A stretch of DNA of 49,137 bases, taken from a virus. A program made the position numbers and the translations under genes. The DNA lies in the IMG/VR virus record IMGVR_UViG_3300037628_001000, positions 1 to 49,137 of that record; one strand, 5' to 3'. The notes beneath the pieces were generated by a model. That model saw nothing but the letters and a program-made list of their open reading frames with translations, did no database searches and had not been told where the DNA came from. Positions 6,369-13,534 of the stretch are shown piece by piece (the first letter of the stretch is position 1; each line of letters begins with the position of its first letter).

Positions 6369-6974
6369 TTATAGGGATTCCGACCAATACGCCTCGCCAA
6401 GAATTGCGATTGCCGATCCCGCGTTCTTCATTTCCAACGCTTTTTCAATTTTTCTGCCGTATGACGAGTGAACCCAGCTGTCAGTGGCATATATGCCGAT
6501 CACCAGAAAATCCGTATCTTTCGTTAATGATCCACCGGAACCGCCGCGGGTCGTAACGGCGGCGGTGCATTCCTTTCGGGTGCCATACAAAAACGTTCCG
6601 GTAAAACAAAACCGCCGGTCTTTAAAATCCAATTTTGGCGGTGGCGCGTCGATTGGGAGCGATGTGGATTTTTGCAGCTCGCCAAGTCCAAAGTTGCCGC
6701 CGGAAAACTGTTCCAATGTCTCAAACAGATCCCGGCTTTCATCCTTCGACAAAACACCATCCATCAGCATTTCGGTGACCTGATCAAACAGATTTCCAAT
6801 GATGGGGTTGGCGCTTACCGCCTTGTTTTTTGCCAGCCATTTGTAAAGGAATTCTGCCTCGATCTGGTCAAGGACGCCATCTGCCAGCAGCCCTTGTGAC
6901 AGGCCAATCAATTCGTCAATTTGACGCTGATCTATCTTGCTGCGATTCACTCTGCCGATAACGGGATTTGACAT
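6369..6974 (-). CDS. BRCT-domain protein in lambda rex position
   Basis: A 201-aa protein with two parts. Residues 1-100 form two similar helical repeats (IDELIGLSQGLLADGVLDQ and FDQVTEMLMDGVLSKDE). Residues about 118-190 form a BRCT domain of the NAD-dependent DNA ligase type (KDRRFCFTGTFLYGTRKEC, then LTKDTDFLVIG). BRCT domains bind DNA ends, nicks or phosphoproteins. It lies 37 nt downstream of the repressor on the same strand, between the two operator regions, so it should be made in the lysogen. Possible roles are exclusion of other phages or repair-linked sensing; both are inference. Confidence 0.8.
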   Translation of the reverse strand: MSNPVIGRVNRSKIDQRQIDELIGLSQGLLADGVLDQIEAEFLYKWLAKNKAVSANPIIGNLFDQVTEMLMDGVLSKDESRDLFETLEQFSGGNFGLGELQKSTSLPIDAPPPKLDFKDRRFCFTGTFLYGTRKECTAAVTTRGGSGGSLTKDTDFLVIGIYATDSWVHSSYGRKIEKALEMKNAGSAIAILGEAYWSESL

Positions 6975-7011
6975 GGCTATCCCTATTCTTTGTTAAAAGA
7001 ACTGCTGGCTT

Positions 7012-7836
7012 CTAATCTTCCGCCACACGATCACCGCTGAAGCGGTCCGGGTCGATCAGCGATTCCTGCACACCCACCACCCCGGCGATAATTTTCAACC
7101 CATTGGGTTGGCTGGTTTCTCCAGGACTATCAAATTCCACCGCCGCTTCTTCGGCGCCGGGTGTGATCGGCGGCGCGCAGGGCAGCGGGGCCTGGAAGTC
7201 AAGGTGATCGCTAAGGGGCCATAAATAAGACTGACCATCCCGCGTCTTATATTGCCGCGCAATCAATTCAGCGTAGCCGTTCCGCCAGTTTTCGGCGATA
7301 ACGAAGTCGTTTTCCTGCAATCCCTTGGGGATGTCCTTTATGGCGGTACATATCAGAATAGTGCCCGGACGCCACCGCTGGTTTAGCGACGTATCCGCCA
7401 GGACAAAACCAAACAAATCACCTTCACTAAGCAAATTATCCCTGGAAACCATTAAACTGAATTCCTTCCAACCATCGGGTGAAACGGGGTTCCGTTGAAA
7501 CCGGAACGCGCAAATCTCTCCGATTATAGAAACACGGACGAGATTTAAATCAAGGTCGTTACCCGATAGAAGATGAGGATTGTGGGGATTACCGGCAGCA
7601 ATATCATCTGGTTGTGCATAACTGGTATTTTCATCGCCAATCATAAGCCATGCAATATTGACATTTAAAAGGCGCGCAAGCTCGATCAGCCGTTCTTTGC
7701 GGGGGATGGTCGAATTCTTGGGTGATTCCCATTGCGAGACTGCTTCGCGCGAGACGCCGAAATGCTTGGAGACGGCGGTTTGCGTGAGCCCTGCTTTTTT
7801 TCGAGCCTGTTTAATTCTGTCGGAAATAGTTGTCAT
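7012..7836 (-). CDS. CI/LexA-type phage repressor
   Basis: A 274-aa repressor. Residues 5-60 form a Cro/CI helix-turn-helix (LTQTAVSKHFGVSREAVSQW). Residues about 100-215 resemble the S24 peptidase/dimerisation fold, with ADTSLNQRWRPGTILI standing where LexA and CI carry the catalytic serine region (S150 is the likely equivalent). The lysine expected later in that fold is not obvious in AELIARQYK, so RecA-stimulated self-cleavage is uncertain. The divergent Cro-like gene and the operators on both sides identify it as the lysogeny repressor. There is no Shine-Dalgarno sequence before its ATG, as for lambda cI made from PRM. Confidence 0.88.
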   Translation of the reverse strand: MTTISDRIKQARKKAGLTQTAVSKHFGVSREAVSQWESPKNSTIPRKERLIELARLLNVNIAWLMIGDENTSYAQPDDIAAGNPHNPHLLSGNDLDLNLVRVSIIGEICAFRFQRNPVSPDGWKEFSLMVSRDNLLSEGDLFGFVLADTSLNQRWRPGTILICTAIKDIPKGLQENDFVIAENWRNGYAELIARQYKTRDGQSYLWPLSDHLDFQAPLPCAPPITPGAEEAAVEFDSPGETSQPNGLKIIAGVVGVQESLIDPDRFSGDRVAED

Positions 7837-7904
7837 AAAACAGTTGTGCCAAGAAGTGGTTGACGGCGAAACAGAAGAAAAATTTACTAAAAATCAATAT
7901 AAAA

Positions 7905-7934
7905 TTGACAAATCAGCAAAGGTAAGCTTACTTT
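7905..7934 (+). promoter_or_regulatory. Rightward early promoter (PR-like)
   Basis: TTGACA (7905-7910), an 18-nt spacer and TACTTT (7929-7934). The perfect 10-bp palindrome GTAAGCTTAC (7922-7931) covers the end of the spacer and the -10. The Cro-like ATG follows the -10 after only 6 nt with no Shine-Dalgarno sequence, so the transcript probably starts at the ATG itself. Confidence 0.7.
7922..7931. promoter_or_regulatory. Candidate repressor operator at PR
   Basis: Perfect palindrome GTAAGCTTAC overlapping the -10 of the rightward promoter. It shares GTAAG/CTTAC half-sites with the interrupted palindrome at 6277-6291. The different half-site spacing (0 versus 5 nt) is odd for a single dimeric repressor. 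Confidence 0.55.
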
Positions 7935-7940
7935 TGCAGC

Positions 7941-8135
7941 ATGTCAGAAACCATTCTTGCAAAAATCAGCGCGATATTGCCGCTTCCAAAGCTGGCTGAC
8001 GAACTGGGTATCCGCCCGCAAGCCATCTATCAATGGAAGCGCATTCCGGTTGGCCGCGTTCTTCAAATTGAACGGCTGACCGGCATTTCCCGCCACGAAC
8101 AACGCCCGGATATCTACCCGAAGGAGGCCGCTTGA
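7941..8135 (+). CDS. Cro/YdaS-like regulator
   Basis: A 64-aa DNA-binding protein with a Cro-like helix-turn-helix: LPKLADELGIRPQAIYQWKR is followed by IPVGRVLQIERLTGISRHE, the hallmark of the YdaS/Cro group in which the recognition helix precedes an IP-x-x-R-x-x-x-IE segment. It is the first rightward gene, divergent from the repressor, and would switch the phage to lytic growth. Its start codon sits 6 nt after the promoter -10, so its mRNA is probably leaderless. The last residues overlap the next ATG by one base. Confidence 0.88.
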   Translation: MSETILAKISAILPLPKLADELGIRPQAIYQWKRIPVGRVLQIERLTGISRHEQRPDIYPKEAA

Positions 8136-8404
8136 TGCGTTCATTCCTGACCGGTCCCACCATGCCCGCCGCGTTGATCGCGGAGAATCGCGAACGCTGT
8201 CATGCGCGTGTGTTTGGGGACGTCGCCCCGGATCGCATGGGTGGCGCAGACCATGCCCGCCGACCGGGTGGCGTTGTCGATCAGGCGCGCCGTCTCTGCC
8301 GTCTCCGCAAATTTCCTGTTCCCAGGTTCGTCACACGTTGTTTTGAAGTCTTTGTTTCCCATGACGGTGACGATAGCCGCCGCCGGCGGTCAATCAAACG
8401 CTAA
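8135..8404 (+). CDS. Hypothetical early protein (89 aa)
   Basis: The ATG shares one base with the Cro-like stop and is preceded by AAGGAGG seven nt upstream, one of the strongest ribosome binding sites in the window. That supports this frame over overlapping frames on either strand. The product is basic and arginine-rich, particularly at its C-terminus (DDSRRRRSIKR), and has no recognised domain. Coupling to cro suggests an early regulatory or DNA-binding role, which is inference. Confidence 0.5.
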   Translation: MRSFLTGPTMPAALIAENRERCHARVFGDVAPDRMGGADHARRPGGVVDQARRLCRLRKFPVPRFVTRCFEVFVSHDGDDSRRRRSIKR

Positions 8405-8424
8405 TCGGCAAAGGATTTACGACC

Positions 8425-8805
8425 ATGACACACAGGCATGATCAAGGATTTTCCGCCGCCACCTGGCAAGTGGCGAAATCAATCGGCTTTGAAGTTCTTG
8501 CTGCCGCCATCGGCACCACGCCGGGCTGGCTGCGCAAGTTCACCAATCCGGAAACACTGCACCGTATCAGCGTCGATCGCGCATTGCTGGCCGATGTCGC
8601 GGCCGCGCGGGCCGGGCAGGGCACGCCGCATTTTGACGAATTCCACCGCCAGCTAATTGCCGCCGGTGCACTGGATTGCACCGGGTCGGCGTCGTTTGCG
8701 TTGTTTGCCCGTGCGGCGCGCCCGGCGCTGGCGGAAATCCGCGCGGCGATCGATCGAATTTTGCGCTGGCTTGACGACCGGCCAGGCACCGCACTGGCGG
8801 CATAA
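8425..8805 (+). CDS. Possible CII-like regulatory protein (126 aa)
   Basis: The N-terminal half (QVAKSIGFEVLAAAIGTTPGWLRKFTNPE, then HRISVDRALLADVA) has the layout of phage CII/regulatory proteins that recognise DNA with an N-terminal helix-turn-helix and carry a short 'stage-specific' helical tail. The C-terminal half is alanine-rich and helical (ALAEIRAAIDRILRWLDD) and might oligomerise. Position just after cro matches lambda cII. The resemblance is weak and a simple early unknown remains possible. Confidence 0.5.
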   Translation: MTHRHDQGFSAATWQVAKSIGFEVLAAAIGTTPGWLRKFTNPETLHRISVDRALLADVAAARAGQGTPHFDEFHRQLIAAGALDCTGSASFALFARAARPALAEIRAAIDRILRWLDDRPGTALAA

Positions 8806-8840
8806 CACCGCCGCAACGTAGCAGACAGGGGGAAGACGGG

Positions 8841-9395
8841 ATGATGAAACGGGTTTTGATGGCGCTGACCGCGCGCCTGCCGGCACGAGAGATTAAAGGC
8901 GATGACGGGGATGCGTATCTTGAACGCTACTGGCTGGGCCGGGCGTTCGGATGGACGTTCTATATTCACCGGTTCGTGGCGAGCGATCCCGACAGGGGCC
9001 TGCACGATCATCCCTGGTCGCTGGCGGTCAGTTTCGTTCTGCTGGGTGGTTATCTGGAAGAACGTCTGGTTTCAGTCGGGGCAGGGGGGCTGGTAACACG
9101 GACCCGCCCCGTCCGACCGTTCGCCTTCAATGTAATCAAGGGCGCCGATTATCACCGGGTCATTATCCCGATGGATCGGTCCGAAGCCTGGTCAATTTTT
9201 GCGCACCGGGCGAATTCCAAGGGGTGGGGGTTTTTGCGCCACGTTGACGCGGAACACGTGGACGGGTTCAGGGTCTTCACCTTCCGGTCATATCCATCCA
9301 GTGGCGGTGACTGGCACCAAAACGCCCCCACCGGCCGCCAGCTGCGCGGCAAGCAGGAATTTTCCAGGGAATTGGCGCGGGAGCGGGCGGCATGA
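8841..9395 (+). CDS. Cupin-like hypothetical protein (184 aa)
   Basis: A protein seen in many alphaproteobacterial prophages, usually annotated as hypothetical. The centre has FYIHRFVASDPDRGLHDHPW followed by LLGGYLEE and FAFNVIKGADYHRVII. These are beta strands with histidines placed as in the metal-binding motifs of cupin barrels (HDHP and a later H). No enzyme activity can be assigned. A GGGGGAAG Shine-Dalgarno sequence precedes two adjacent ATGs, and either could be used. The stop overlaps the next ATG by 4 nt. Confidence 0.65.
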   Translation: MMKRVLMALTARLPAREIKGDDGDAYLERYWLGRAFGWTFYIHRFVASDPDRGLHDHPWSLAVSFVLLGGYLEERLVSVGAGGLVTRTRPVRPFAFNVIKGADYHRVIIPMDRSEAWSIFAHRANSKGWGFLRHVDAEHVDGFRVFTFRSYPSSGGDWHQNAPTGRQLRGKQEFSRELARERAA

Positions 9396-9712
9396 GTGGT
9401 TCTTCAAAATTGTTGGTCGACATAACCCAGTCCGTAATCGATCTGGTTTACGAAAAAGCCCAAGAACATAATTTGAAGACCGGCGATGTCGCCGTAATAC
9501 TGCTGCGCGCCACCTCCGCCTGGATGGCGCGGAACTCAACTCCGGTAGAGTGGGGCCATGCGCGCCATGCTGTCCCGCCCGCGATCCTGCGGATGATGGA
9601 TGAAGACAGGGCCGCTTTCACCGATTCCGGTGTTTTTGCATCCGACGCGGCCAACACTGCCGATCGTGCATTTCAAAAAATCGTTGAAAACCAGCGGGGG
9701 GATGCGGCATGA
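9392..9712 (+). CDS. Hypothetical protein (106 aa)
   Basis: Unrecognised small soluble protein, largely helical, with a DLVYEKAQEHNLKTGDVAVI segment at the N-terminal side. It overlaps both neighbours by 4 nt, so it is translated within the same early operon. No motif, signal or membrane segment is visible. Confidence 0.6.
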   Translation: MSGSSKLLVDITQSVIDLVYEKAQEHNLKTGDVAVILLRATSAWMARNSTPVEWGHARHAVPPAILRMMDEDRAAFTDSGVFASDAANTADRAFQKIVENQRGDAA

Positions 9713-10065
9713 AAAAATCGGTTTGTCTTTCCGCCGAGCAGGTCATTGACTGGTTCGACCGCGCGCCGAAGGGTGCTTCGATCGTTTATTACCGGGGGGT
9801 TCTCGCCAAGCCCGGCCGCACCCCTGCTATTCCATCCGGGGGGAATGTCGCGCTGGCGCTGGCCTGTATCGGTGAAGCCGATCTGACGCAAATCCGGCAC
9901 GATAAATTTCAGTACGATTATGTGATCCGGAAGCGGGTCAGGGTTGATCCGACACCACCGCGCTGGTTTTCGAACAATTCCAATGCAACGAAGGACCCGC
10001 ACGATGTCGTCCACGCGCGGCGCGTCTGCACCCGTGTCCGGGAGGCCATTGCCGATGCCGCGTGA
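9709..10065 (+). CDS. Hypothetical protein (118 aa)
   Basis: Resembles small phage proteins of the type ASIVYYRGVLAKPG followed by a helical, winged-helix-like segment (NVALALACIGEADLTQIRHD) and a basic tail with the RKRV patch. A DNA-binding role in early regulation is plausible but unproven. The ATG overlaps the upstream stop by 4 nt, and the C-terminus overlaps the start of the next gene by 11 nt. Confidence 0.55.
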   Translation: MKKSVCLSAEQVIDWFDRAPKGASIVYYRGVLAKPGRTPAIPSGGNVALALACIGEADLTQIRHDKFQYDYVIRKRVRVDPTPPRWFSNNSNATKDPHDVVHARRVCTRVREAIADAA

Positions 10066-10786
10066 TCCTGCCGCGCTGCTTACCGATGCCGAAACCGCGG
10101 CGGAGTTTTGCGCGTTGGGGGCGGATGGCTTCAAGGTCCGCAACCGGCGCAGGCGGGCGCAGGCGCGCCGCGCGTATCTGCAATGCGCCATGACGCGGCA
10201 GATGACCCGCATTTTCTACGTCCGTGAAAACGACCCGCTGTTTCAGATTTACGCCACCGCTCTGGAAGCCGCCACGCCCGCCGATGACCGGCACCTGTGG
10301 ATGCTGCGCCTGGCGGTGGATTTTCATTATGGCCGGACCCCGCCGCTGGGCCAGGCGCTTGTGGTGTTCGAAGATACCGGTTGGCGGGTCGATCCGAATG
10401 GCCAGCCGTGCTGGCTGGTTCCGGAACTGGTAACGGGTTCGGATTTCGGGCCGCGCCTGATTGAACTGGTGGCGGTGGATGCGGACGATCCCGGAATTTT
10501 TCACGTCGGGCGTAACCATTTCGATGTTCTGGGGGAAGGGCAGTTATGGTCGGCGGTGCAGAACAGGACGCCCTTGTTAATCCACGAAACACCGCTTGAC
10601 TGGTGGCGCGCCGGTGGCGCCGGGATTTGTGTTCTGGACTGGGACGGGTTCGCCGTTCGTGAAACCCTGCGGCGGCTGCGCAGCGTCCGGTGCGGCACTC
10701 GCGATTTTGCGAAGATCGTCCATGCCTGCGTGAAACGCGCGCCGGTCCGTTTGCCCGATATTCTGGCGCCGAAGGTGGCGGCCTGA
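10055..10786 (+). CDS. Hypothetical early protein (243 aa)
   Basis: The start at 10055 (MPRDPAALLTDAETAAEF) is preferred: GGGAGG lies about 10 nt upstream, while the longer frame runs through the previous gene. The C-terminal half contains a segment resembling toprim/primase-associated phage proteins (LLIHETPLDWWRAGGAGICVL, then DWDGFAVRETLRRL). I do not see complete toprim or zinc-binding motifs. It sits directly ahead of the cytosine methyltransferase with a 1-nt overlap. Function uncertain; a replication-linked role is an inference from the similarity and location. Confidence 0.6.
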   Translation: MPRDPAALLTDAETAAEFCALGADGFKVRNRRRRAQARRAYLQCAMTRQMTRIFYVRENDPLFQIYATALEAATPADDRHLWMLRLAVDFHYGRTPPLGQALVVFEDTGWRVDPNGQPCWLVPELVTGSDFGPRLIELVAVDADDPGIFHVGRNHFDVLGEGQLWSAVQNRTPLLIHETPLDWWRAGGAGICVLDWDGFAVRETLRRLRSVRCGTRDFAKIVHACVKRAPVRLPDILAPKVAA

Positions 10787-12279
10787 TGATCACATTCGGG
10801 TCCGTCTGTTCGGGGATTGGTGCGCCGGAAATGGCGTGGGGGTCGTTGGGCTGGCGCTGCGCCTTCGTTTCCGAGATTGAAAAATTCCCCCGCGCCGTCC
10901 TGCAACACCGGCTTGGCGCAGGCAGCGCCAATGGCCCGGCATTGCATGGCGATTTTACCACCATTGGATCTGATGAATATGGAACAATCGACCTTCTTGT
11001 CGGCGGAACCCCCTGCCAGTCGTTCAGCGTCGCCGGATTGCGAGGCGGACTTTCAGATGGCCGTGGCAACCTGGCCCTTGAGTTTTTACGCCTTGCTGAC
11101 CGAACACGGCCCCGCTGGCTGGTTTGGGAAAACGTCCCCGGCGTCCTGTCATCGGACGGTGGCCGGGATTTTGGTTCCATTGTCGGGGGCATGGTCGAAC
11201 TCGGGTATGGCATCTTCTGGCGAGTCCTTGACGCTCAGTACATCGGAGTACCCCAGCGGCGCCGTCGCGTGTTCGTTGTCGGATATCTTGGCGACTGGCG
11301 CCGTGCCGCCGCGGTACTTCTTGAGCGCCAAAGCCTGCGCCGGAATCCTCCGCCGCGCCGCAAAGCGGGGGAAGGAGCTTCCTGCACCGTTGCTCCAAGC
11401 CTTACAGGCAGTGGCAGAGGGGTTGAACGATGCGGAGAATCACGCGGACAGGACCCGGTAATCGCCTGCGCGGCGGTGGCATCCACCTTGGAAGAAGGTT
11501 ATGGCGACAAACTTGGGTTGGACAATCAGCATGTTGATCGAAACTGCCCATTATTTGTGACGCACAGCCTGCGGGGTGAGGGGTTCGACGCATCCGAGGA
11601 CGGTACCGGGCGCGGCACGCCGATTGTACCGGTGGCATTTTCATCGAAGGATTACGGCAATGACGTTGGGGAAATATCCCCGACATTGCGATCGATGAAC
11701 CATGACAAAAGTCATGCGAATGGCGGTGGCCAGATTGCCGTGGCCTATGCCATTCAGGAACGCGCCGGCGCGGAAAATCCGGATAACGGACCTGATGGCA
11801 AGGGTTGGAAGGACGACGGGACATCCTACACGCTGGAAGGTCGTCAGGTTCCCCAGTCCGTGGCCTATGCCATCGACAGCCAGTTTAACGGCCGCGAAGA
11901 ATTAGCCGGACCGCTGACAGCCCACGCCGGCACCAACAATCTGCGTAGTGTTGCGGCCTATGATCTTCGGGGCCGCGATGGCGGCGCGATGCTGGAAGGG
12001 CCGCATGATACGGCTAATATCCGCGCCGCCAGTGGCGGGGCCAGCCGGTCCTTCATCGCCGATAGCCTTGCTGTCCGCCGGTTGATGCCGATGGAAGCGG
12101 AGCGGCTTCAGGGTTTTCCGGATGATTACACCGCCATCCCGTGGCGGGGGAAGCCATCGGAAAAATGTCCCGACGGCCCCCGCTACAAGGCGCTTGGCAA
12201 TTCGATGGCGGTTCCGGTCATGCGCTGGATTGGCGAGCGTATCGCCGTGGTAGACGCTATCCCGGTGGGTGCGTCATGA
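10786..12279 (+). CDS. dcm: DNA (cytosine-5-)-methyltransferase
   Basis: A 497-aa C5-cytosine methyltransferase. Motif I is GSVCSGIGAPEMA at 5-17. Motif IV has the catalytic cysteine in GGTPCQSF (C77). Motif VI is WENV (E115), motif VIII is QRRRR near 157-161, and motifs IX-X (RLMPMEAERLQGFP and ALGNSMAVPVMRW) close the protein. Between VIII and IX lies a long, unusual target-recognition region (about residues 175-430) with repeated AYAI/AFSS and SPTLR-type elements, as seen in phage enzymes. It methylates cytosine in a specific sequence, probably protecting phage DNA from host restriction. The ATG shares one base with the upstream stop. Confidence 0.95.
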   Translation: MITFGSVCSGIGAPEMAWGSLGWRCAFVSEIEKFPRAVLQHRLGAGSANGPALHGDFTTIGSDEYGTIDLLVGGTPCQSFSVAGLRGGLSDGRGNLALEFLRLADRTRPRWLVWENVPGVLSSDGGRDFGSIVGGMVELGYGIFWRVLDAQYIGVPQRRRRVFVVGYLGDWRRAAAVLLERQSLRRNPPPRRKAGEGASCTVAPSLTGSGRGVERCGESRGQDPVIACAAVASTLEEGYGDKLGLDNQHVDRNCPLFVTHSLRGEGFDASEDGTGRGTPIVPVAFSSKDYGNDVGEISPTLRSMNHDKSHANGGGQIAVAYAIQERAGAENPDNGPDGKGWKDDGTSYTLEGRQVPQSVAYAIDSQFNGREELAGPLTAHAGTNNLRSVAAYDLRGRDGGAMLEGPHDTANIRAASGGASRSFIADSLAVRRLMPMEAERLQGFPDDYTAIPWRGKPSEKCPDGPRYKALGNSMAVPVMRWIGERIAVVDAIPVGAS

Positions 12280-12281
12280 TT

Positions 12282-12731
12282 TTATCCGGCCCGCTTCATC
12301 CCTACAGTCAAATAGTGACCAAGGGCCGCGAGCGCGGCGTTGATCCGTTCCACCTTGGACGGGTGGCGCGGGTCCAGCAGGCGGCGGACTTCCCGCTCGT
12401 CGCAATGAAGATCCTGCGCCAGCGCCCGCTGGCTGGTTCCGGCTTCTTTCATTGCCAGGTAAAGCGCGGCTTTGGCTGCCATCAGCGGTCCCAGAGGGAT
12501 CATAATTTCCCCACGCCGCTCGGCGGTTGGCGGCGGCAGGGGCTCCCCGCTTTCGATATACATCGATATTGCCACGCTCAGGCAGTCTTTTGCCTGGACT
12601 ATGGCATCCAGATGATCGTCGCCTTCGGTCAACGCTTCCGGCAGGTCGCGGAACGTCACCACTATGGATGTTCCGTCCGGGTCTTTTCGAAGCCGGGCGG
12701 GGTACTGAAATCCGATTTCCGTTTCGGTCAT
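12282..12731 (-). CDS. hicB: HicB antitoxin
   Basis: A 149-aa antitoxin. The N-terminal HicB fold (FQYPARLRKDPDGTSIVVTF, DLPEALTEGDD and DAIVQAKDCLSVAI) resembles a degenerate HicA/RNase H-like domain that covers the toxin. The C-terminal helix-turn-helix (TSQRALAQDLHCDEREVRRLLD) would bind DNA and autoregulate. It follows hicA after 42 nt and converges with the methyltransferase gene, leaving 2 nt between their stops. It is oriented against the surrounding phage genes, as is typical of a self-contained module. Confidence 0.92.
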   Translation of the reverse strand: MTETEIGFQYPARLRKDPDGTSIVVTFRDLPEALTEGDDHLDAIVQAKDCLSVAISMYIESGEPLPPPTAERRGEIMIPLGPLMAAKAALYLAMKEAGTSQRALAQDLHCDEREVRRLLDPRHPSKVERINAALAALGHYLTVGMKRAG

Positions 12732-12773
12732 GGCTTTGTCTCCTGTCTGGCGCGTCTGTTCGGTGTTCGGTTT

Positions 12774-12986
12774 TTACAGGTCACGCCGGTCTATCCCAAG
12801 TTGTTTGCACATTGCGCCCAGAAGGCCGGGGCCGATTTCCTTTTTCCGGTCCTTGAGCGTGGTGCGCTTGTCGCCAAGGTAAAGCGCGCCATGGCTGCCT
12901 TTGCCGTCCCCTTTAACAAAGGAGAAGGAAAGCCCCTGTTTGCGGGCGATGCGGCGGGTCTTCTTGATGAATTCGTTTCCGTTCAT
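12774..12986 (-). CDS. hicA: HicA toxin
   Basis: A 70-aa mRNA interferase of the dsRBD-like HicA family. The N-terminal helix (NGNEFIKKTRRIARKQGL) leads into the catalytic segment KGDGKGSHGALYLGD, which carries the conserved active-site histidine, and TLKDRKKEIGPGLLGAMCKQLG closes the domain. The start at 12986 (MNGNEF) is preferred to an extension to 13025, which would run through the operator and promoter. Its ATG lies 6 nt from the -10, so the mRNA is probably leaderless. HicA cleaves cellular mRNAs unless bound by HicB. Confidence 0.92.
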   Translation of the reverse strand: MNGNEFIKKTRRIARKQGLSFSFVKGDGKGSHGALYLGDKRTTLKDRKKEIGPGLLGAMCKQLGIDRRDL

Positions 12987-12992
12987 GAGTTG

Positions 12993-13021
12993 AAAGTAGG
13001 ACAAATTTGTCCTGTTGTCAA
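12993..13021 (-). promoter_or_regulatory. hicAB promoter with operator in the spacer
   Basis: On the minus strand TTGACA (13021-13016), a 17-nt spacer and TACTTT (12998-12993). The palindrome at 12999-13012 fills most of the spacer, so HicB binding there would block polymerase. The same -35 and -10 hexamers occur in the PL- and PR-like promoters. Confidence 0.75.
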
Positions 13022-13045
13022 TCATTTTCTAGGACAAATTTGTCC
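12997..13045. repeat. Paired palindromic operators of hicAB
   Basis: Two identical copies of TAGGACAAATTTGTCC (12997-13012 and 13030-13045), each containing the perfect 14-bp palindrome GGACAAATTTGTCC. The centres are 33 bp apart, about three helical turns, as expected for cooperative binding by a HicB tetramer or HicAB complex. The array occupies the whole gap between hicA and ssb. Confidence 0.8.
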
Positions 13046-13068
13046 GCATTCCGATAAAAGGAAGAATT

Positions 13069-13524
13069 ATGGCTGGATCGCTTAACCGCGCGATGCTGAT
13101 TGGCCATCTGGGCCGTGATCCGGAAACCCGGACCATGCCGGACGGTAACAAGGTGGTGAATTTGTCGATCGCCACGTCGGAAAGCTGGAAGGATCGCCAA
13201 TCCGGCGAGCGGCGGGAGAAGACCGAATGGCATCGGGTCGTGATCTTCAACCAGCATCTTGCCGGGATCGCCGAAACATGGCTGCGCAAGGGATCACAGG
13301 TCTTTATCGAAGGCAAGATACAGACCCGCAAATGGTCGGATCAGAGCGGCGTTGAACGATATTCCACCGAGATTGTCCTGACCAATTTCAACGGCACCAT
13401 CACCATGCTGTCAGGCCAAAACGACAACCAGCGCCCGGACACAGGCGGCAGTGGCCCCGGCGGGGATAGCGCGGCGAATAATGCGCAGGGCGCCGATGGT
13501 CTTGACGATGAAATTCCGTTTTAG
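13069..13524 (+). CDS. ssb: Single-stranded DNA-binding protein
   Basis: A 151-aa SSB. The OB-fold begins [18 protein letters not shown] and runs through [18 protein letters not shown] and [12 protein letters not shown] to about residue 112. A flexible glycine/asparagine-rich linker leads to the conserved acidic tip DDEIPF, which recruits replication partners. It coats single-stranded DNA during phage replication. A good Shine-Dalgarno sequence (AAAGGAAG) precedes the ATG. Its upstream region is shared with the divergent hicAB promoter, so it may be controlled by HicB. Confidence 0.95.
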   Translation: MAGSLNRAMLIGHLGRDPETRTMPDGNKVVNLSIATSESWKDRQSGERREKTEWHRVVIFNQHLAGIAETWLRKGSQVFIEGKIQTRKWSDQSGVERYSTEIVLTNFNGTITMLSGQNDNQRPDTGGSGPGGDSAANNAQGADGLDDEIPF

Positions 13525-13534
13525 GGGGTAGCAC

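Noticed and set aside
8141-8362. Minus-strand frame of 73 aa with plausible codon use opposite the 89-aa early gene
   Set aside because: The plus-strand gene has a strong AAGGAGG site and shares a base with the cro stop; the minus frame has neither coupling nor a promoter.
10131-11213. Long minus-strand frame (360 codons)
   Set aside because: Pro/Arg-rich shadow of the 243-aa gene and the cytosine methyltransferase; no start signals.
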